Shown piece after piece: positions 1-9,777 of a stretch of 15,000 nucleotides of DNA (its first letter is position 1; each line of letters opens with the position of its first letter). A program made the translations under genes and the position numbers. This DNA comes from Neocallimastix lanati (nom. inval.) (Eukaryota > Neocallimastigomycota > Neocallimastigomycetes > Neocallimastigales > Neocallimastigaceae): contig JACVTC010000026.1 in NCBI GenBank assembly GCA_016946835.1, positions 1,095,001 through 1,110,000 of the forward strand, written 5' to 3'. The notes under the pieces are model-generated. The model was not told where the DNA came from. It ran no database searches and saw only the letters and a program-made list of their open reading frames with translations.

Positions 1-315
1 ATTCTCATTAAATTGAAAAAAAAAAAAAAGAATTATATTATAAATGCTTTTTCATATAATCAACAAAAAAAAATATTTATAAATGTAATCTTATATTTAA
101 AATCTTATATTTAATAAATAAAATATGATTTAAATTACAAATATATATATTTATATATATATATACTTTAATAAAAATTTTTATATTTATTCATAAAATT
201 AAAGATATATATAAAAAGTTTTTATTATTTACAAATGTAACCTATGCGGGGTTTATATGATATAATATATACATATTATATAATATATTATATACATAAT
301 TTAATATAAATATTA

Positions 316-375
316 TATTTCTATTTTTATTTTTTTCTTAATATAAATATTAAGAAAAAAATAAAAATAGAAATA
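316..375. repeat. Perfect 29-bp inverted repeat with 2-nt centre
   Basis: The arms 316-344 and 347-375 are exact reverse complements separated by AA (345-346). The left arm is pyrimidine-rich (CTATTTTTATTTTTTTCTTA core) and the right arm purine-rich. Transcribed in either direction it would give a near-loopless hairpin; as DNA it could extrude a cruciform. A smaller AT palindromic region precedes it (about 258-300). Its role is unknown; it could be a miniature element, a terminator-like hairpin, or a replication product. Confidence 0.85.
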
Positions 376-629
376 AAAGAGCCTTAAAAGCTAACCAAAA
401 AGAAAAACATACAAACAAATAAATAAATAAACGAGAAAATAATCAAGCAAAAAAAAAAAAAATATATATATATATATATTATGATTGTTCTATTTTACCA
501 TATTTTTTTTTTATTTGTTAAATAAATCTATAAAATATTTTTCTTTATTGCAATTATTATTAAATTATTGTTAATTAAATAATGAAATAAAATGACGAAG
601 AATAAGGGTGATTTATATTGTGAAAAAGG

Positions 630-650
630 TTCATTTCGGAAAATGGCGTA
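630..650 (-). repeat. Dispersed GC-richer motif, copy 1
   Basis: Read on the minus strand this is ACGCCATTTTCCGAAATGAA. It matches the copy at 1053-1073 at 18 of 20 positions. It is conspicuous because the neighbourhood has hardly any CpG. The function is unknown. Confidence 0.5.
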
Positions 651-1052
651 GTTAACAAAAAATGAATAAAAATGAAAGTGAAATATTACGTAGATATTAC
701 TTTTTTGAATACAACGAAATAATTAATTAATTAATTATTCTTTATATAATAATAAAGTTTATAATTATTTTTTTTTTTTAGTTTTAAATGGAATTATTGA
801 ATAGTTTTTCTTTTATATAATATTATTCTTTACACTTGTATCATTAAATATAAAAGATTATTATTTTTTTTTTTAAATTATAAACTATTATATTTGTTAT
901 TAATAACTAATGATATTAATATTTAATGATATAGAAATATTCACAAAACTATTAATATTAATATTAATATTATAAATTTTTTATTCTAATAAATAAATTT
1001 TACTATTTTACATTAAATATGAAATTAATTAGTAATCATTTAAAGGATGTAA

Positions 1053-1073
1053 TTCATTTCGCCAAATGGCGTT
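1053..1073 (-). repeat. Dispersed GC-richer motif, copy 2 (palindromic core)
   Basis: The minus strand reads ACGCCATTTGGCGAAATGAA. The core CGCCA-AA-TGGCG on the plus strand is a 5-bp inverted repeat. The part TTTGGCGAAA resembles E2F/MBF-type cell-cycle sites, which is a likeness only. A shorter related word, ACGCCACTTTC, lies at 2189-2199 on the plus strand. Confidence 0.5.
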
Positions 1074-1080
1074 TTAATTA

Positions 1081-1178
1081 ATAAAATAATAAATAAAATA
1101 AATAATAAATAAATAAAATAAATAATAAATAAATAAAATAAATAATAAATAAATAAAATAAATAATGAATAAATGGAT
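1081..1178. repeat. 20-bp AT minisatellite
   Basis: The 20-bp unit AATAATAAATAAATAAAATA is repeated exactly at 1101, 1121 and 1141, with partial units on both sides; the right one has decayed to AATAATGAAT. This is a slippage-type array with no coding meaning. Confidence 0.9.
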
Positions 1179-1268
1179 AAATAAATAAATAAATAATTTT
1201 TATATTATTTATTAAGCAAGAAGAAAAAACAGACATCCTAAAAGTTCTTTTTTAATAAATGATAGATA

Positions 1269-1272
1269 ATAA

Positions 1273-1314
<42 letters not shown>
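1269..1314. repeat. (AAAT)n microsatellite
   Basis: An uninterrupted tetranucleotide AAAT/TAAA array of about eleven units, ending in AATAATAAAT. Confidence 0.9.
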
Positions 1315-1316
<2 letters not shown>

Positions 1317-2240
1317 AAATGAATTAATATTTTTTTAAAAAATAGTTTTTTAATTATTTAAATAAAATATTAAGATAATATATAATATATATATATATAT
1401 AAATAATTATATAAGTACTCTAAATAAAATAGTCAAGAATAATAAATTATATTAGTCTTTTTAAGTATATTTAATATTTTCTATGAATATATTATAGAAA
1501 TATTGATTTAAATAATTATAGATTTATCTTATTATTAGGAATACTATAAAAGTAAATTTTTAATTATAACATAAAATATAAAATTTTATATATTAATACA
1601 TAGATATAATCAAAATTATTTTCATAATAAAATAAAAAATACTAAAATAATGCCTATTAATAATAGAAAATAATGATATCAAGTAATAAAAAATTTTCAT
1701 TTTTTTAATGTATTTATATTCATTGCGTCTAAATAATTTTGTATTATTTTTCTTTGTCGAAGAAAAATTAAATTTATACTTTTTATTAATAACCTCTCTT
1801 TTCGCTTCATTTATTTTAATTTTTAGATTCTCCTCTATTTATGATAAAAATATTAATTAAAAGTTTTAGATAAATATTCGTAATAAATATTTTAATACAA
1901 TCAATTTTAATTAATATTATTAGTATTAATTATCTAAATCTTTCATTTTTTTATTCTTTAAATTATTTAAATGCAAATTTTGAAATGTAATACTTTAAGA
2001 TATATAAGTAATAAAAGAAAAAAGTATGAAAAGAGATTACATTCTTTTTCATTTTTTTTTTTCTTTATTATTATAAAGTAGGAAAATAATTTAGGATTAG
2101 AATATGCTTAAAATTTGTTTATTATCAGATTGAAAAAGTTAAATATTATTATTAAATATTTATTTTTTACTTTTTATTATTAATTAATACGCCACTTTCA
2201 AAAATATAAACATTTAACTATTCTATGTAAATACGTGGAT

Positions 2241-2266
2241 TACAAGTATTTACAAGTATTACAAGT
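2241..2266. repeat. Three short TACAAGT repeats
   Basis: TACAAGT occurs at 2241, 2251 and 2260, spaced by 10 and 9 bases, about one helical turn each. This could be a cluster of binding sites or a small slippage array; nothing nearby decides it. Confidence 0.55.
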
Positions 2267-3314
2267 GTTTCAAAAATAAAGTTTATTAAAAAAAAAAAGT
2301 TAATTAGTTAATCTATACATATATCATACTTTTAATTATATATATACTTTTTTTTTTATTTATTATTGAATTGGAAAAAAAATAATAAAAATGGTGAACA
2401 TGAACTAACATAACAATTTAATAAGGTTAATTATAATATATATTTAATAATATATATTAATAATAAAAGACATATTATACAAAATGATAGAAATATTATA
2501 AAAGAACTAACATATATTAATAAATTTGAAAATATAAAATTACTGAAGAAATAATAATTAAATAATATTAAGAATTTATTTTATTTGAGTTAATTAATTT
2601 GTGATTGGTTATTAAGCTATATTTAAGCTCATATATAAATTAATTCATAGATATATACTATAAAGTAGTAGAATTGACTATAAATAAATGTTTTTATTTG
2701 TTATAAGTTTAATAATATAAATAAACTATAACAGATATTTAAATTTTTGTTATATGTATATATTTTAAACAAAATTTTTAATCCAATTATTTAAAAAAAA
2801 AATATTTATATACATATAAATATTAACACAAAAAAATTTATATTTATATATAAATATCAATACAAAAAAAAAAATACCCTAAAATTTTTATAATAATATA
2901 TTTTGTAAAGAAAAAAAAAATTATATAGTTATGACATTTATTGTAGTTAATATGACATTTATTTCTATTAAAAATGGTTAAGTTTAAAAAATTAAAATAT
3001 ATTATTAAATATAATTGTTATTTTATTATTATTTTATTACAAATAATATTATTTTTAATTAAATGGATTATTTATTTCTAATTAATTATATTTAATCTAT
3101 ATTTTTATATGAAAAAAATATTCATACAAAATTTTTATATTTTATTTTATATATAGAATGAATATTTTAAATGATTTCTAAAATTAAATAAATATATATA
3201 TTTTAAATTTAATTCATAAAATAAATTAATACATATAATATATACATAAATGTTAATTATATAAACTAATTATAATATATTAATATGTATTAATTCAGAA
3301 TTAATTAATATTAT

Positions 3315-3329
3315 CCCTTAAAATAAGGG
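3315..3329. repeat. CCCTTA-AAA-TAAGGG hairpin
   Basis: Six-base arms (3315-3320 and 3324-3329) around a 3-nt centre, followed by one more G. Runs of three or four G/C are rare in this DNA. The right side also reads AGGGG, the yeast stress-element core, but no gene is near enough to give that meaning. Confidence 0.5.
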
Positions 3330-4160
3330 GTTAATATAATCAATAACTAAACATGATCATTTTTATGTAATGCTTATATAATATTATATAAAAATATAAA
3401 TAAATGAACAATTTAGAAACAAGAAAACGAAAAATCTAATAAATATATGGAAAATTAATTATAGAAATCTAGAATAAAATTATTAAGAAAAAGAGTTCAT
3501 AAGATTTTATTTATTTATAAAAGATTGCTTATTAAAAGGGGATAAATTCCGATTTTTGAAACAATTTCAAAACAATGAAATTTGATTAGAAAAGAAAAAA
3601 AAGAAAAAAAAAAAAAAAAGAACATTTTTTAAACAATCCTATTAAGAATAAAAAAATGAAAAATTCTTATATTTAAAAACTACTTCTTAATGATCATAAT
3701 ATTTACTAAATGTGAAAAAGGAAATATTAAAAAACCTAAATATATTTACAAAAACTGTTATTTGTTCCTTTTTTTTTTTCATATTATAATAAATAAACTT
3801 AAATTATATAATTATCGTAATTGAACGGATAAATAGTAACTTTTAATTTTTATACTCTATTTATTTAATTTTAATATGTATAATTTATATTTTCATTTTA
3901 TATTAAAAAATAAAATAATAATAGTGGCTATTTATGAATTTTTTTTTTCTAATGTTAAAGGATTTAATAAATTAAATAAATAAATAAATAAGGTTATAAA
4001 AAAATATAAAATTTATATTAATAATAAACTATATTAATTCTATTTATTATTATTTTTTTACTTTATATAAATATAATATGAAAAAAGTTAAAATATGTTT
4101 TTTTTTTTTAATATATATAAATATATTACTAAATTTTAATTCATACAAAAAAAAAAAAAA

Positions 4161-4171
4161 ACGTGTCACGT
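4161..4171. promoter_or_regulatory. ACGTG-T-CACGT palindrome (bZIP/bHLH-site-like)
   Basis: An 11-bp perfect palindrome directly after an oligo(dA) run and followed by CACACA. It overlaps TCACGTCA, one base away from the CRE/ATF octamer. No coding region lies within 5 kb downstream on the plus strand, so a promoter role is only a guess. Confidence 0.3.
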
Positions 4172-4331
4172 CACACACATTATTTATATTTATAAAGGAT
4201 TTAAATTGAAATAAATTTAATATTATGGTGTATTATATAGGTAGAATAATGATTTTTAGATAGATATATATTGTATACATATATTGTAAATTTAATTAAA
4301 ATTAATTTATGAATTTCGGATATGCAAACTG

Positions 4332-4333
4332 TT

Positions 4334-4364
<31 letters not shown>
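4332..4364. repeat. T22A11 tract
   Basis: 22 T directly followed by 11 A. The two halves are complementary (11-bp snap-back). Similar T(n)A(n) tracts occur at 7133-7166, 7470-7499 and 14241-14279. Confidence 0.85.
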
Positions 4365-4493
4365 GATAATTTAATCAGATAATTTAAATTTTTCCAGTTT
4401 AATTATATTTTAATTTCATGGTTATCAATAAATGAATAAATGTATAAATTTAAAATCTATGGAAAATTATAAGTTAACAAAAAAAAAAAAAGT

Positions 4494-4516
4494 AATCAAT
4501 CAATCAATCAATCAAT
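4494..4516. repeat. (AATC)n microsatellite
   Basis: About six AATC units, followed by decayed units (AATTAATCAATAAAT). Confidence 0.85.
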
Positions 4517-4772
4517 AAATTAATCAATAAATATTACTAAAAATTTTATTAATAAAAATTTAAAAGTTTGTAATTCTATTAACGTATTAATGTAAAAATA
4601 AAAATAAATATATACTAAAAATTAATTATTATTATTTTAAAGTAATGAAGTACATATATAATAAAAATAAAATTTCATAAATAAATTAAAAATGAATAAT
4701 TATTTAAATAAAATTATATTAGGCATTTAAAATTATAGTATTTTTTGATAATAATTTTCTATCATAATTTAA

Positions 4773-4844
4773 AATAATTTATATATATATTAGATTAAAT
4801 AATGGATAAATAATTTATATATATAATAGATTAAATAATGGTTT
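4773..4844. repeat. 36-bp imperfect tandem duplication
   Basis: Two adjacent units at a spacing of 36 bp share AATAATTTATATATATA and AGATTAAATAATGG (the latter at 4792 and 4828), with small differences between them. Confidence 0.75.
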
Positions 4845-5043
4845 ATACATTAAAGATAATGGAAAAATATAATTTAAAGTCTATTTAAATTATTTAAATA
4901 TATATTTAATGGTATTAAATTTTAACTTTTAATGAATATATATATTATTAAAGACTAATTGAAAATTTTTAGGGAATTATAGTATAAATTATGATCATTA
5001 AGTTAATAAATATTAAATTAACCATCAACTTTACATTTTAATG

Positions 5044-5069
<26 letters not shown>
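5044..5069. repeat. Oligo(dT) run, 26 nt
   Basis: 26 consecutive T. A homopolymer of this length is expected to be length-variable and may be miscalled in the assembly. Confidence 0.85.
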
Positions 5070-5078
<9 letters not shown>

Positions 5079-5295
5079 ATATAAATATTAACAAAGGTGT
5101 ATCATATTTAATAATGATGTGTACGATGAGAACATTATAATAATGAAATTAATAATAATATATTATATTAGTATATAATAAGTATAAATTTAATCATATG
5201 CATTTATAAATATAGATATTTTTCTATAGCTAACAATTCAAATAAATAAATTTATTTATAAAAAGAAAAAATTCTCCAACATGGGTCAATTTTTG

Positions 5296-5327
5296 TTTTC
5301 TTTCTCTCCTTTTCTCTCTCTATAAAG
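5296..5327. other. CT-rich pyrimidine tract followed by TATAAAG
   Basis: The 26 bases 5296-5321 are all C or T with alternating CTCTCTC, which is unusual here because C is rare. TATAAAG follows at 5321-5327. This looks like a fungal CT-box plus TATA core promoter, but only a microsatellite lies downstream, so I do not call a promoter. Confidence 0.35.
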
Positions 5328-5335
5328 AAAAATTA

Positions 5336-5484
5336 TAAAAAATAAATATAAATAAATATAAATATAAATAAATAAATAAATATAAATAAATAAATATAAA
5401 TAAATAAATATAAATAAATAAATAAATATAAATAAATATAAATAAATAAATAAATATAAATAAATATAAATAAATAAATAAATA
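5336..5484. repeat. AAAT/AATATA compound microsatellite
   Basis: About 150 bp built from AAAT and AAATAT words in changing order. The lack of some stop codons on the minus strand leaves a 70-codon open frame of Ile/Tyr/Leu/Phe only; that is an effect of the repeat and is not called a gene. Confidence 0.9.
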
Positions 5485-5855
5485 TTTATAAATTTCATAA
5501 ATAAATGAAAGAATGAAAAAGGAAATTCATATAATTAAAAGAACTTAATAAATTGATTTTTATGAATTAATATTACATAGAATTAAAAATAATATATGGA
5601 AAATTGTACTATTAATAATTGTAGTATATAATACAAGAATTTTTAATATGGGATAAGAAAAATTAAAATAATTATTTTTATATAATTGATGATTATAAAA
5701 AAAGAATAATATTGGAATATAAAAAGTTAATTACTATTAAAGATCCTGGTTATATATAATTAAAAAATAAAAAATAAAAATAAAAATAAAAAATAATAAT
5801 AAAAAAAAAAAAAAGCATGGTATATTATTTTATAATATAAAAAATATTTATTATA

Positions 5856-6012
5856 TTTTTTTTATAGCAATATATATAAAATATTAATGTTATTACTATA
5901 AAATCTAATATTACAAAATAAAATAAAAAGTTATTTTTTTTTATAGCAATATATATAAAATATTAATGTTATTACTATAAAATCTAATATTACAAAATAA
6001 AATAAAAAGTTA
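5856..6012. repeat. Perfect 79-bp tandem duplication
   Basis: Positions 5856-5933 and 5935-6012 are identical over 78 bases at a spacing of 79. Both begin with T8 then ATAGCAATATATATAAAATA and end in AATAAAAAGTTA. The absence of any mismatch in such a fast-drifting region points to a recent event or an assembly duplication. Confidence 0.92.
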
Positions 6013-6179
6013 AAAAGTTAAAAAAAAAAATTAATAAAATAAAATAAAATAAAAAATAAATAAATAAAAAATAAGGTTGGTAAAATGTAAAACAATATAA
6101 TAAAAAAAGCATTAATTATTATTGTTATTTATTAAATATTATAAAAAAAAACTTAAAATCCTTTATATGCTTGTTATAG

Positions 6180-6202
6180 TTTTTTTTTTTTTTTTTTTTT
6201 TA
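6180..6202. repeat. Oligo(dT) run, 23 nt
   Basis: 23 consecutive T, lying between two perfect tandem duplications. Confidence 0.85.
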
Positions 6203-6246
6203 ATTTAATAAATTTAGTATTATATCAAACCAATATTTATATATTT

Positions 6247-6348
6247 TTCCTAACTATAAAATAAAATATTATGAAAAAAGTCATAAATATTAAAGATTTC
6301 CTAACTATAAAATAAAATATTATGAAAAAAGTCATAAATATTAAAGAT
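6247..6348. repeat. Perfect 51-bp tandem duplication
   Basis: 6247-6297 and 6298-6348 are identical. Each starts TTCCTAACTATAAAATAAAA and ends AAATATTAAAGAT. It is unrelated in sequence to the 79-bp duplication 240 bp upstream. Confidence 0.92.
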
Positions 6349-6473
6349 AAAAAATAGTAATTAGGTCAGATGAATAATTAAAGTAATTATTAATTATTAT
6401 TAATTAATTATTGTTTTGATATTTAAAAATCTGGATTTTATTATAAAAATATATTTAATATATTTTTATAATA

Positions 6474-6598
6474 CTTATTTTATTTTATTTTATTTTTTTT
6501 TTAAATTGTATTGATTATTTTATTTTATTTTATTTTATTTTTTTTTTAAATTGTATTGATTATTTTATTTTATTTTTTTTTTTAAATTGTATTGATTA
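6474..6598. repeat. Three tandem units of T/TTTTA tract plus AAATTGTATTGATTA
   Basis: AAATTGTATTGATTA occurs at 6503, 6548 and 6584, each preceded by a TTTTA array ending in a run of 8-11 T. The spacings are 45 and 36 bp; the difference comes from the number of TTTTA words. Confidence 0.85.
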
Positions 6599-6643
6599 AA
6601 CTAGTTATATTATATATTAAGATTATGTAATATTCAATATATG

Positions 6644-6719
6644 AGGGTCACTATAACATATAAAATGTATTGCACAGCCACAATAGTTGTTAATGGCCAT
6701 ACTAGTCAACTTCGACCCT
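6644..6719. other. GC-richer 76-nt island with nested complementary arms
   Basis: AGGGTC (6644-6649) pairs with GACCCT (6714-6719), closing a 76-nt segment. Inside, TATTG (6668-6672) pairs with CAATA (6681-6685) over an 8-nt loop, and GTTG (6686-6689) pairs with CAAC (6707-6710) around a palindromic ATGGCCAT (6693-6700). The base composition is far above the surroundings. It is not a normal tRNA: there is no proper T-arm or 7-nt anticodon loop. A plus-strand frame at 6665-6721 encodes only MYCTATIVVNGHTSQLRP. It may be a structured RNA, a decayed element or a gene scrap. Strand unknown. Confidence 0.35.
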
Positions 6720-7132
6720 AGTTTCTTAATGAAGAAAATAGTAGTAATAATAAAAAAGTAATAATTTCATATAAATTCTTTTTATTAAAAATGTAATTTA
6801 GTATAAATTCATTTAAAAAAGTTTATTTTTTTTATTTTACCTTAATTTTTTTATAAAGTTAAAATATATAAAATATAATATAATGATTCTATATATTAAA
6901 TATTATTCAATAAAAAATGAATCTGAATTAAATTTTTAAATATATTAAAAAATTAATTGGTTACTAAAATAAATATAAAAAATAAAAAAAATTTCTATAA
7001 TTGACCAAAATATATTAATATACTATTTTTATTGTAATAAATTATTTTTGAAAATTAAAATATTTAAATAATATGGTAATGTAATATACCATATATTAAA
7101 TATATAAGGATTTTTTATTTTATTTTATTTTA

Positions 7133-7165
<33 letters not shown>

Positions 7166-7166
7166 A
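7133..7166. repeat. T13A21 tract
   Basis: 13 T followed directly by 21 A, a self-complementary homopolymer junction. Confidence 0.85.
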
Positions 7167-7469
7167 CAAATAAAATGATATAGTAATAAATATATTTATA
7201 AACTTATAAATTTATATGTATTTTTAATGGGTAAATTTTATTTTTTTTAAAAATTTTAAAATAAATAAGATAAAATAAATTGTTTGTTTTTTTTTTAAAA
7301 AATTATAACTTGTATTAATATATTAAAATTGATATAGATTAATGCTTTGATAATCTGTTTCATAATTATCCTTGTTTATCCATAACATGTCTTTTTATTT
7401 TTAATTGAAATAATACTTTTATATATATATTGAAAGAAAGGTATTGTTACATATAGATATTTACAAATA

Positions 7470-7499
7470 TTTTTTTTTTTTTTAAAAAAAAAAAAAAAA
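7470..7499. repeat. T14A16 tract
   Basis: 14 T followed by 16 A; the arms are nearly equal in length. Confidence 0.85.
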
Positions 7500-8092
7500 G
7501 AAAAACAAAGATGAAAATTTTCCTATTTTAATTTATATAAAATTATTTTAATGTAGGTTAATGTACATAAATAGATCTATATTATTGGATTAGTTTATCA
7601 TTTATTCTAAAAAAGTTTGTAAAAAATATATTAACATATATATACGTATACATTTTTTATGTTTCTAATTATTTATAGTAATTGATAAATTTTAATATCT
7701 GGTTATTCATTTTTTTTTTTATTTTAATTCGTTATTTTTTTTATATAGTTTAATAAAATATCAAATTTTTAAATAGAATTCTCTATTTATTTTAAATTAT
7801 AACCTTGTTATATAAATTAATTCTTTTAAATAAATTTATATTAAATTTCCTAATCATTTTTATATTAAAACCTAAAACATTTATTATTATATTATATTAA
7901 TAATAAAAACTATATTATTTTTTGTTAAAATAATCAATTAATTATTATTATTTTGTTAAAATATAAAAAGTCTTCAGTTTATAAAAAAAAAAAAAAAATT
8001 AAAAATATAAAAAAAAAATTATTTCCTCTATTTATACTCTTTTTACTTTTTTTTTTTCTTTTACTTTTTCTTTTCTTTTCTTTTCTTTTTCA

Positions 8093-8137
8093 TTTCTTTT
8101 CTTTCTTTTCTTTTTTCTTTTTCTTTTTCCTTTTCCT
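8093..8137. repeat. Homopyrimidine tract, 45 nt
   Basis: Every base of 8093-8137 is C or T, built from TTTC/TTTTC words; another pure pyrimidine run covers 8064-8091. Partly mirror-symmetric pyrimidine tracts of this kind can form triplex (H-) DNA. The Phe/Leu-only open frame across it (about 7953-8171) is a by-product and is not called. Confidence 0.85.
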
Positions 8138-8651
8138 ATTTTTTTTTTATATATTTTATATAAAAAAATAATTATAAAATGTTAATTTTTTAATATTATT
8201 TCAATAATTATTATATTTATTATGGAACAATTTTAGAAGTATCTGCAATACTGTTTTAATTCTTCAATGAAGAAATATATTTTGTAAGTATATATTAAGA
8301 TTTTTTTTAATTAAAATACTTCTTAAATATTTTAATTAAGATATTTATTAATTAATCTTGAGAATAATAACAGAAAAAAAGGAAAATTTCAAGATCTTAA
8401 AATTTGAAGATGTTAATTAAAATAATGAACAATAAAATAAAAGATTGAATTAAAAAATTTTTTTTTAAACTAATTTAATACCAACGAACTAAAAATTAAA
8501 TAATAACAATTAATATGCATGAAACCAGATAAAATAATGATTAACTATATATCTATAAATATAGCTATGCAAATAAAATTTTTAAACAAATAATCAAATA
8601 ATAAAAAAAATTTTTTTAATACAATATACCAATAGTTCAATAAATAAATAG

Positions 8652-8727
8652 TTAATAATAAATAATAAAAAAAAATTTTTTTTAGTAAAAATTACATTAA
8701 AGTATTTTTTTTATTATTTATTATTAA
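8652..8727. repeat. Perfect 23-bp inverted repeat with 30-nt loop
   Basis: 8652-8674 and 8705-8727 are exact reverse complements (core AATAATAAATAATAAAA). The loop 8675-8704 is itself T-rich then A-rich. No target-site duplication is evident beside it. Confidence 0.75.
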
Positions 8728-9623
8728 TTAAAAAACTAATACTAATAAAGATATTTAGTATAAATTTTAAAATAAAAGATAATAAAAATTAATAATAAAT
8801 ATTTATTCTTTTTTTTAATAATTAAATAATATTAATTATATTTTTATTATATTTTTAATAATATATAAATAGAAATTGAAATTTTTTAATATGTATTAAA
8901 ATAATATTCATTTAAAGTTATATATATTTCAATTATATTAACTTGTTTATTAAAGTATAAAATAAAAGTAATATTGATTATATATAACCATAAATTCATT
9001 AAAATATACATTAAACTTTATTAAATATAATAAATATTAATATATTGATTAATATATTATACAATTAACCTTAAAATTTAAACGAAAATTCAATTTTCTT
9101 TTTTTAACTTAAATAAATTCATATATATATAATTATAAATTCAAATTATTTATTTACTATTAATTTTTTTTACTAAGCAAAATAAATAATATATTAATAA
9201 TATAATGCCAATAAATTAAAATAATATATTAGTATGAATTATATTTGAAAAGTTTTTTGATAACTTTTTTTTTATTTAAAATATGAATAAGGTAATAATA
9301 TAATATTTAAAATAATAAATTTATATTAATATATTATTATAAAATTAGAAAAAATATAGAAAAATTTTATACTAAATATTAAATATTAAAAATTTTATTT
9401 TATTTTATTATTATTTTATTATTTTATTATAATTAATAATATTATTTAATATTATTATTTTTATTTAATATATATATATATTTTTAAAAATATTTTTTAT
9501 TAAAAAAAAAATTTTTTTTTCATTTTTTACTCTTAATATTTTTTTGATTATTAATTATTGTTTTTTTTTTATATTAAAATAGGAAAAAAATTTATTATTT
9601 TATAATAAAATTTCTTTAATATT

Positions 9624-9648
9624 AAAAAAAAAAAAAAAAAAAAAAAAA
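9624..9648. promoter_or_regulatory. Poly(dA) tract upstream of the velvet gene
   Basis: 25 consecutive A, about 130 bp before the velvet start codon. In yeasts such tracts keep nucleosomes off promoters, and the position would suit that. However, similar tracts occur all over this window, so the assignment is weak. Confidence 0.35.
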
Positions 9649-9732
9649 TCATTTTTATATTATTATTACTACAGCAAATAATAATAATAAAAAAGATTAA
9701 TAACTAAATAATTTCTAAATAGTTTTTTTAAT

Positions 9733-9771
9733 ATGTATATATTTAAATGTATAGAAATGAAAATTAAATAA
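9733..9771 (+). other. Candidate 12-codon upstream ORF
   Basis: ATG at 9733 opens MYIFKCIEMKIK and stops at TAA 9769-9771, six bases before the velvet ATG and in the same frame. A second out-of-frame mini-ORF begins at 9747. If the transcript starts upstream of 9733, these would lower initiation at 9778. The TAA also fixes 9778 as the first possible start of the long frame. It may be chance, since no transcription start is known. Confidence 0.3.
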
Positions 9772-9777
9772 TATAAA

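Larger units (their letters stand above)
1..2500. other. Gene-free AT-rich stretch, left part
   Basis: No open frame here has codon content, homology-like motifs or splice sites that would support a gene on either strand; stops are dense in all frames. The stretch is almost pure A and T with many AAAT runs. Slightly GC-richer words stand out at about 240-255, 592-651, 1053-1073 and 2189-2203. The listed inverted repeat, minisatellite and short dispersed motif lie inside it. A plus-strand open frame of 19 codons at 592-651 is too short to support. Confidence 0.7.
2501..5290. other. Gene-free AT-rich stretch, middle part
   Basis: I see no supportable exon on either strand. The stretch contains a CCCTTA/TAAGGG hairpin (3315-3329), an isolated CG-containing palindrome (4161-4171), a T22A11 tract (4332-4364), an AATC microsatellite (4494-4516), a 36-bp imperfect tandem duplication (4773-4844) and a 26-nt oligo(dT) run (5044-5069). 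The rest is unstructured A/T sequence. Confidence 0.7.
5500..9732. other. Gene-free AT-rich stretch, right part
   Basis: No supportable exon was seen on either strand. It holds a cluster of tandem duplications (5856-6598), a GC-richer foldable island (6644-6719), two T(n)A(n) tracts, a homopyrimidine tract (8093-8137) and a 23-bp inverted repeat (8652-8727). The 1 kb immediately before the velvet gene (8.75-9.6 kb) is plain A/T sequence. Core promoter elements cannot be told from background. Confidence 0.7.

Noticed and set aside
5321-5327. TATA box after a CT-rich tract
   Set aside because: TATAAA-like words are everywhere in this DNA and no gene follows it.
5286-5498. 70-codon minus-strand open frame
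   Set aside because: It is an Ile/Tyr/Leu/Phe-only reading of the AAAT/AATATA microsatellite, with no protein character.
6644-6719. tRNA gene
   Set aside because: The length and closing stem look right, but on neither strand is there a T-arm with TTCRA loop context, a D-arm or a 7-nt anticodon loop.
7953-8171. 72-codon plus-strand open frame
   Set aside because: Lys-rich then Phe/Leu-only, produced by a poly(A) stretch and the homopyrimidine tract.
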